A DNA stretch of 9,661 bases, from NCBI GenBank assembly GCA_017421885.1, contig JAFOHJ010000274.1, positions 1-9,661 of the forward strand, given 5' to 3'. Positions 7,681-9,661 of the stretch are shown in pieces (position 1 is the first letter of the stretch; each line of letters opens with the position of its first letter). Position numbers and translations under genes: made by a program. Below the pieces are notes generated by a model, which saw nothing but the letters and a program-made list of their open reading frames with translations, had not been told where the DNA came from and searched no databases. The DNA is from Clostridia bacterium. GTDB taxonomy: Bacteria; Bacillota_A; Clostridia; Oscillospirales; Butyricicoccaceae.

Positions 7681-7720
7681 AAAAAAATCCAAGCTGCATC
7701 AGCAGCTTGGATTTTTCTTT
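7681..7720. terminator. Bidirectional intrinsic terminator between nth and the phosphoesterase gene
   Basis: AAAAATCCAAGCTGC (7683-7697) pairs perfectly with GCAGCTTGGATTTTT (7702-7716) around the loop ATCA: 15 bp, GC-rich core, A-run on the left and T-run on the right. It can therefore end transcripts from nth (plus) and from the convergent phosphoesterase gene (minus), whose stop codon starts at 7722. Confidence 0.92.
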
Positions 7721-8184
7721 TATTCATCTGAAAGGCAGCGTCTCAGGCTGCAGTCATATGTACCACCGTTTACCTCAAGCACGGCATAAAACTCATTGAA
7801 CCGGCTCATGGTGCCTCCGTTGAGCATAAGAACGCCGGCATGGTATGAAGCATGCTGCATATGATTATGTCCGTAAAGAGCAACCTGCGCTCCCCTTCCG
7901 AAAGCCTCGGAAAGATACACATCCAATGTGCGTTTCACCGAAAAGCGATGACCGTGGGCGACAATTATTTTAACCCCTTCCCACACGACCTCCGCAAAAT
8001 CCGGTTCCTGACAGAAATAATCGCAGTTTCCCCTTACAAAAAGTGTCTTTTCAGGCAGGTCAAGACCTTTGAAATCATCTACACCGTCGCCGCAGAATAT
8101 AAGTGCTTCCGGCCTCTCCTTTTTCAGCATTTTCATAAGTCCTTCGCGATTTCCGTGAGAATCGCTGCATACACATATTTTCAT
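7720..8184 (-). CDS. YfcE/MJ0936-type metallophosphoesterase
   Basis: 154 residues, a small calcineurin-like phosphodiesterase. The metal-binding motifs appear in the usual order: CSDSHGN (6-12, with D8 and H10), CGDGVDD (31-37, D33), RGNCD (51-55, N53), AHGHRF (76-81, H77 and H79) and YGHNHMQ (104-110, H106 and H108), then NGGTMSRF (122-129, close to the family's NPGS). Family members hydrolyse phosphodiester bonds with Mn or similar metals; the physiological substrate is generally unknown. ATG 8182-8184 is chosen because AAAGGA lies 5 bases upstream and the protein then begins directly with the first strand (MKICVCSDSHG). A TTG at 8205 in the same frame would add 7 residues but has no good site. 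It is convergent with nth and divergent from the small-gene cassette. No clear promoter is visible. Confidence 0.92.
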   Translation of the reverse strand: MKICVCSDSHGNREGLMKMLKKERPEALIFCGDGVDDFKGLDLPEKTLFVRGNCDYFCQEPDFAEVVWEGVKIIVAHGHRFSVKRTLDVYLSEAFGRGAQVALYGHNHMQHASYHAGVLMLNGGTMSRFNEFYAVLEVNGGTYDCSLRRCLSDE

Positions 8185-8221
8185 ATTTTTCCTTTCAGCA
8201 GGCAACTTTTCTTTGCCCCGG

Positions 8222-8231
8222 CATATATTAT
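8222..8231 (+). promoter_or_regulatory. Possible -10 region of the three-gene cassette
   Basis: CATATATTAT offers TATTAT (8226-8231) or TATATT (8224-8229) for sigma A, but no convincing -35 hexamer is found at 16-18 bases. The same stretch also reads CATATATTA, fitting the -10 form CATAnnnTA of sporulation sigma-K promoters, with AC at 8205-8206 about 15 bases upstream. The sigma factor cannot be settled from sequence. Confidence 0.35.
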
Positions 8232-8236
8232 GGTAT

Positions 8237-8253
8237 GGCGCTCAACCAGCGCC
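8237..8253 (+). promoter_or_regulatory. 5'-leader hairpin of the three-gene cassette
   Basis: GGCGCT (8237-8242) pairs perfectly with AGCGCC (8248-8253) around a 5-base loop CAACC, and TTTATTA follows. If the -10 box is at 8224-8231, the transcript would begin at or next to the hairpin, which could stabilise the 5' end of the mRNA. Alternatively it is a weak attenuator; the following T-run is short and broken. Confidence 0.45.
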
Positions 8254-8268
8254 TTTATTAAGACCGAC

Positions 8269-8275
8269 AGGAGGT
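8269..8275 (+). promoter_or_regulatory. Strong ribosome binding site fixing the start of the first cassette gene
   Basis: Perfect AGGAGGT, 8 bases before ATG 8284. The reading frame stays open upstream to 7852, but that stretch is antisense to the phosphoesterase gene, so this site sets the true start. Confidence 0.85.
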
Positions 8276-8283
8276 ATTCACCA

Positions 8284-8562
8284 ATGTCCGAACATGAAAC
8301 AATGGCCCGCGCCCTCATGGGCACACCTCAGGGCATGAAAATAATCCAGGCCCTTGACAAACTCAGCGCAGCCGCATCCACCTCAAATGGCCGTCAGCTC
8401 ATTGCAATGCTGGCAGGCTCGGGCGCAGATGCCCTTAAAAATGCAGCCGCTGCCGCTGCCGCAACCGAACGCGACCCTGCAAGAGTCCTTATTTCCACTC
8501 TTCTTGCAACCAAGGAAGGCGCAGCTTTGGTGGCCAAAGTAATCGAAGTTACAGGAGTATAA
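8284..8562 (+). CDS. Small Ala-rich helical protein, unknown function (cassette gene 1)
   Basis: 92 residues, not recognised as a named family. It is rich in Ala, Leu, Ile and Gly, has no signal peptide or membrane segment, and is probably an all-helical cytoplasmic protein. A short pattern recurs three times: GMKIIQAL (17-24), GRQLIAML (36-43) and GAALVAKV (79-86), each G-x2-hydrophobic-hydrophobic-x2-hydrophobic. The first and third are preceded by TPQ and TKE, giving a TxxG helix cap. An eight-residue run of Ala lies at about 54-60. ATG 8284 has a near-perfect Shine-Dalgarno sequence, suggesting high expression. The last codons contain the AGGAG that serves the next gene, so the two are co-translated. 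From memory, similar short genes accompany the next two in other clostridia, but I could not check this. Confidence 0.8.
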   Translation: MSEHETMARALMGTPQGMKIIQALDKLSAAASTSNGRQLIAMLAGSGADALKNAAAAAAATERDPARVLISTLLATKEGAALVAKVIEVTGV

Positions 8563-8566
8563 TAAC

Positions 8567-8977
8567 ATGAGCGAACGGGGCGACACAACTAATATCAGCA
8601 GCGCAGACGGCAAAAACCTTGGAGATGCACTGACATTGGCCGCAGACATCCTGTCCTCGACCGGTATGGCTGTGCCGTCCCCGACCACTGCCGAACCTCT
8701 GCTTAAGAGAAATCCTGAAACAAACGAACATAACACCGCAGGCAGCAGTCCGGGTGCACCTTCAGGGTCGTCTTTCGAAAGCATCGCCGCCCTTCTGCCC
8801 ATGTTTATCCAGGCAATGTCCGGCAGTGCAAACCTGATTAAACCTGAAAGACTCGACCTCATAAACGCGCTAAAGCCATATCTTTCTCAATCGCGCAGCG
8901 AAAGCATCGACCGGGCCATAAGGATGGCCAATATCACAAAGGCGGCCAAGTCTGCTCTCGGAATACTAGGGAGATGA
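8567..8977 (+). CDS. Small protein with disordered linker and C-terminal helical block (cassette gene 2)
   Basis: 136 residues, unknown function. Residues 1-35 are weakly helical (LGDALTLAADILSSTG). About 36-69 is a Pro/Ser/Thr/Gly/Asn-rich linker likely to be disordered. About 70-136 forms the conserved-looking part: a hydrophobic helix FESIAALLPMFIQAM (70-84), then ERLDLINALKPYLSQSR (94-110) and a final helix DRAIRMANITKAAKSAL (115-131). The motif LKPYLS followed by a basic helix is one I associate with short clostridial hypothetical proteins, from memory only. ATG 8567 follows AGGAG (8553-8557) by 9 bases and lies 4 bases after gene 1; the next gene starts 4 bases after its stop. There is no membrane segment or signal peptide. 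Confidence 0.78.
   Translation: MSERGDTTNISSADGKNLGDALTLAADILSSTGMAVPSPTTAEPLLKRNPETNEHNTAGSSPGAPSGSSFESIAALLPMFIQAMSGSANLIKPERLDLINALKPYLSQSRSESIDRAIRMANITKAAKSALGILGR
8968..8973 (+). promoter_or_regulatory. Ribosome binding site supporting a TTG start
   Basis: AGGGAG lies 8 bases before TTG 8982-8984, within the last codons of the preceding gene. The frame contains no ATG in its first 100 codons, so the TTG with this site is the only plausible start. Confidence 0.75.
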
Positions 8978-8981
8978 ACAC

Positions 8982-9284
8982 TTGTATAATCGATACTTAA
9001 ACTCAGATGGATATGATAACAAGCGCAGTTTTGATCCGAAGCAGCAGTCGTCCGAACCATCTGATCCCAAAACAAGCGAGGGACGCATCGGGCAGACGCA
9101 GCCTCCTTCGCTACTCGGCGGAGCGCTGAAAAATCTGTTTGGCGGCAATATACGCCTCCCCGAGCTTAACAGCGACACCCTGCTTCTCCTGGTGCTGGTT
9201 TATTTTCTTGTGGCAGACAACGAAAAGGAAAACATCAACGACACTATCCTGATAATCGCAGCACTCTTTCTTTTAGGATTGTAA
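8982..9284 (+). CDS. Small protein with a C-terminal hydrophobic hairpin (cassette gene 3)
   Basis: 100 residues, TTG start, unknown function. The first 60 residues are polar and low in hydrophobics (Tyr, Asn, Ser, Asp, Lys, Pro, Gln), followed by a Gly-rich piece (LLGGALKNLFGGN, 44-56). The tail has two hydrophobic stretches, about 66-78 (TLLLLVLVYFLVA) and 88-100 (TILIIAALFLLGL), separated by a charged turn (DNEKENIND). The two halves look like a 22-residue repeat, each starting with D-T-[LI]-L. Each stretch is short for a spanning helix, so a re-entrant hairpin or membrane-surface insertion is as likely as a two-pass anchor. The gene is third in the cassette, 4 bases after gene 2, and is followed by a strong terminator. 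It could tether the two soluble partners to a membrane; this is inference. Confidence 0.75.
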   Translation: MYNRYLNSDGYDNKRSFDPKQQSSEPSDPKTSEGRIGQTQPPSLLGGALKNLFGGNIRLPELNSDTLLLLVLVYFLVADNEKENINDTILIIAALFLLGL

Positions 9285-9291
9285 AGTATTC

Positions 9292-9325
9292 AAAAGGGGC
9301 TGCCGAGGCAGCCCCTTTATCTCAT
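9292..9325 (+). terminator. Intrinsic terminator of the three-gene cassette
   Basis: AAAGGGGCTGC (9293-9303) pairs with GCAGCCCCTTT (9308-9318) around CGAG: 11 bp with a GC-rich core, followed by ATCTCATTTT. It begins 8 bases after the stop of cassette gene 3. Read from the other strand, the stem is followed by TTTTG, so it may also serve the convergent partial gene that ends at 9327. Confidence 0.85.
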
Positions 9326-9326
9326 T

Positions 9327-9661
9327 TTATTGTGTTTTCACAACTGTTCCGTCGGGAAGTGAAAAAATACCGTTCGTATCCTGCGGCATATCAAGTACAC
9401 TGACTGAAAGCGAGTATACGAGCGTATCTCCTTCAAAACTCTGAGCTCCCACAAGCAGACCGTCATTAACCGAAATATAATAAAGATTTCGGTAGCTGCT
9501 GACAGGGTCTACAGCCTCGACAAATACGCAGTAGATCTCATTGTAAAGCGAAAAATCAGCGTTTACGATATTTTCCTCGTCAAGCTCCAGTATTTTTTCA
9601 TATGTAGGGATAACAAGCTCGTCGTCGACCTCAAAGTTTCCACGGCTGCACTCATGCCATG
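9327..9661 (-). CDS. C-terminal part of an unidentified protein (runs off the right edge)
   Basis: The minus-strand frame is open from the right edge to TAA at 9327-9329, giving the last 110 residues of a longer protein; the start is outside the window. The visible part is acidic and looks beta-rich (YNEIYCVFVEAVD, RNLYYISVNDGLLVGA, DTLVYSLSVSV), ending GIFSLPDGTVVKTQ. The strand-rich pattern and an ending of the form FxLPDG recall LolA-like or other extracytoplasmic beta-barrel domains, but there is no diagnostic motif and the N-terminus is missing, so the function is not assigned. It is convergent with the small-gene cassette and shares the terminator region. Confidence 0.7.
   Translation of the reverse strand, partial: WHECSRGNFEVDDELVIPTYEKILELDEENIVNADFSLYNEIYCVFVEAVDPVSSYRNLYYISVNDGLLVGAQSFEGDTLVYSLSVSVLDMPQDTNGIFSLPDGTVVKTQ

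Noticed and set aside
6947..7699. A 250-codon open frame on the minus strand across nth.
   Set aside because: It is antisense to a complete Nth with all catalytic and Fe-S residues, and it would cross the promoters and the terminator.
7683..7716. The perfect 15-bp inverted repeat as a mobile-element end or protein-binding site.
   Set aside because: Its location between convergent genes, 4-base loop, GC core and flanking A and T runs fit a bidirectional terminator, and no transposase or second copy is present.
7852..8283. A long N-terminal extension of cassette gene 1.
   Set aside because: It is antisense to the phosphoesterase gene; the near-perfect AGGAGGT before ATG 8284 marks the true start.
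8383..8862. A 159-codon minus-strand frame across cassette genes 1 and 2.
   Set aside because: The plus-strand genes have ordered ribosome binding sites, spacing and a terminator; the minus frame has none of these.
8982..9284. Cassette protein 3 as a holin, phage lysis protein or type I toxin because of its hydrophobic tail.
   Set aside because: It has a 60-residue polar N-terminal part, no phage genes or antisense RNA signals nearby, and is third in a coupled operon of soluble proteins.

Overview
The window looks like chromosome from a Gram-positive, low-to-medium G+C clostridial bacterium (Bacillota, probably Oscillospiraceae/Ruminococcaceae or a relative). The grounds are strong purine-rich Shine-Dalgarno sequences before almost every gene, TTG starts, a clostridial-type alanyl-tRNA synthetase, the mltG-U32 neighbourhood known from Firmicutes, and ThyX as the thymidylate synthase. 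No mobile element, CRISPR array, tRNA or rRNA was seen. The assignment comes from sequence reading and memory, not from a search.

Region 1 (1-6871, minus strand) is a tight run of eight genes that reads like one long operon. In transcription order they are: a CPBP-fold membrane protein with degenerate protease motifs, a WecG/TagA-type glycosyltransferase, thyX, tmk, a second CPBP protein with intact motifs, mltG, a U32-family protein (YrrO/TrhP type), and alaS, which runs off the left edge. A good promoter (TTGAAA, 17 bp, TATTAT) lies just upstream of the first gene. The largest gap is 30 bp. Three successive junctions (glycosyltransferase/thyX, thyX/tmk, tmk/CPBP) each overlap by exactly 8 bases. 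The operon mixes dTTP synthesis (ThyX then Tmk), cell-envelope work (glycosyltransferase, MltG, CPBP proteins) and translation (U32 tRNA-modification type protein, AlaRS).

Region 2 (6872-7720) starts with back-to-back promoters, one for the operon and one for nth. The nth promoter contains a perfect 8-bp inverted repeat overlapping its -10 box. nth (endonuclease III, all catalytic and Fe-S residues present) reads rightward. It meets a leftward YfcE-type metallophosphoesterase gene (7720-8184) at a perfect 15-bp stem that can terminate transcription from both sides.

Region 3 (8185-9320, plus strand) is a compact transcription unit of three small genes of unknown function: a 92-residue Ala-rich helical protein, a 136-residue protein with a Ser/Pro/Thr/Gly-rich linker and a C-terminal helical block, and a 100-residue TTG-start protein ending in a hydrophobic hairpin. 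The unit has its own strong Shine-Dalgarno sequence, a 5' hairpin and a strong terminator. It is the best candidate here for an undescribed system.

The right edge (9327-9661, minus strand) holds the C-terminal 110 residues of an unidentified protein.
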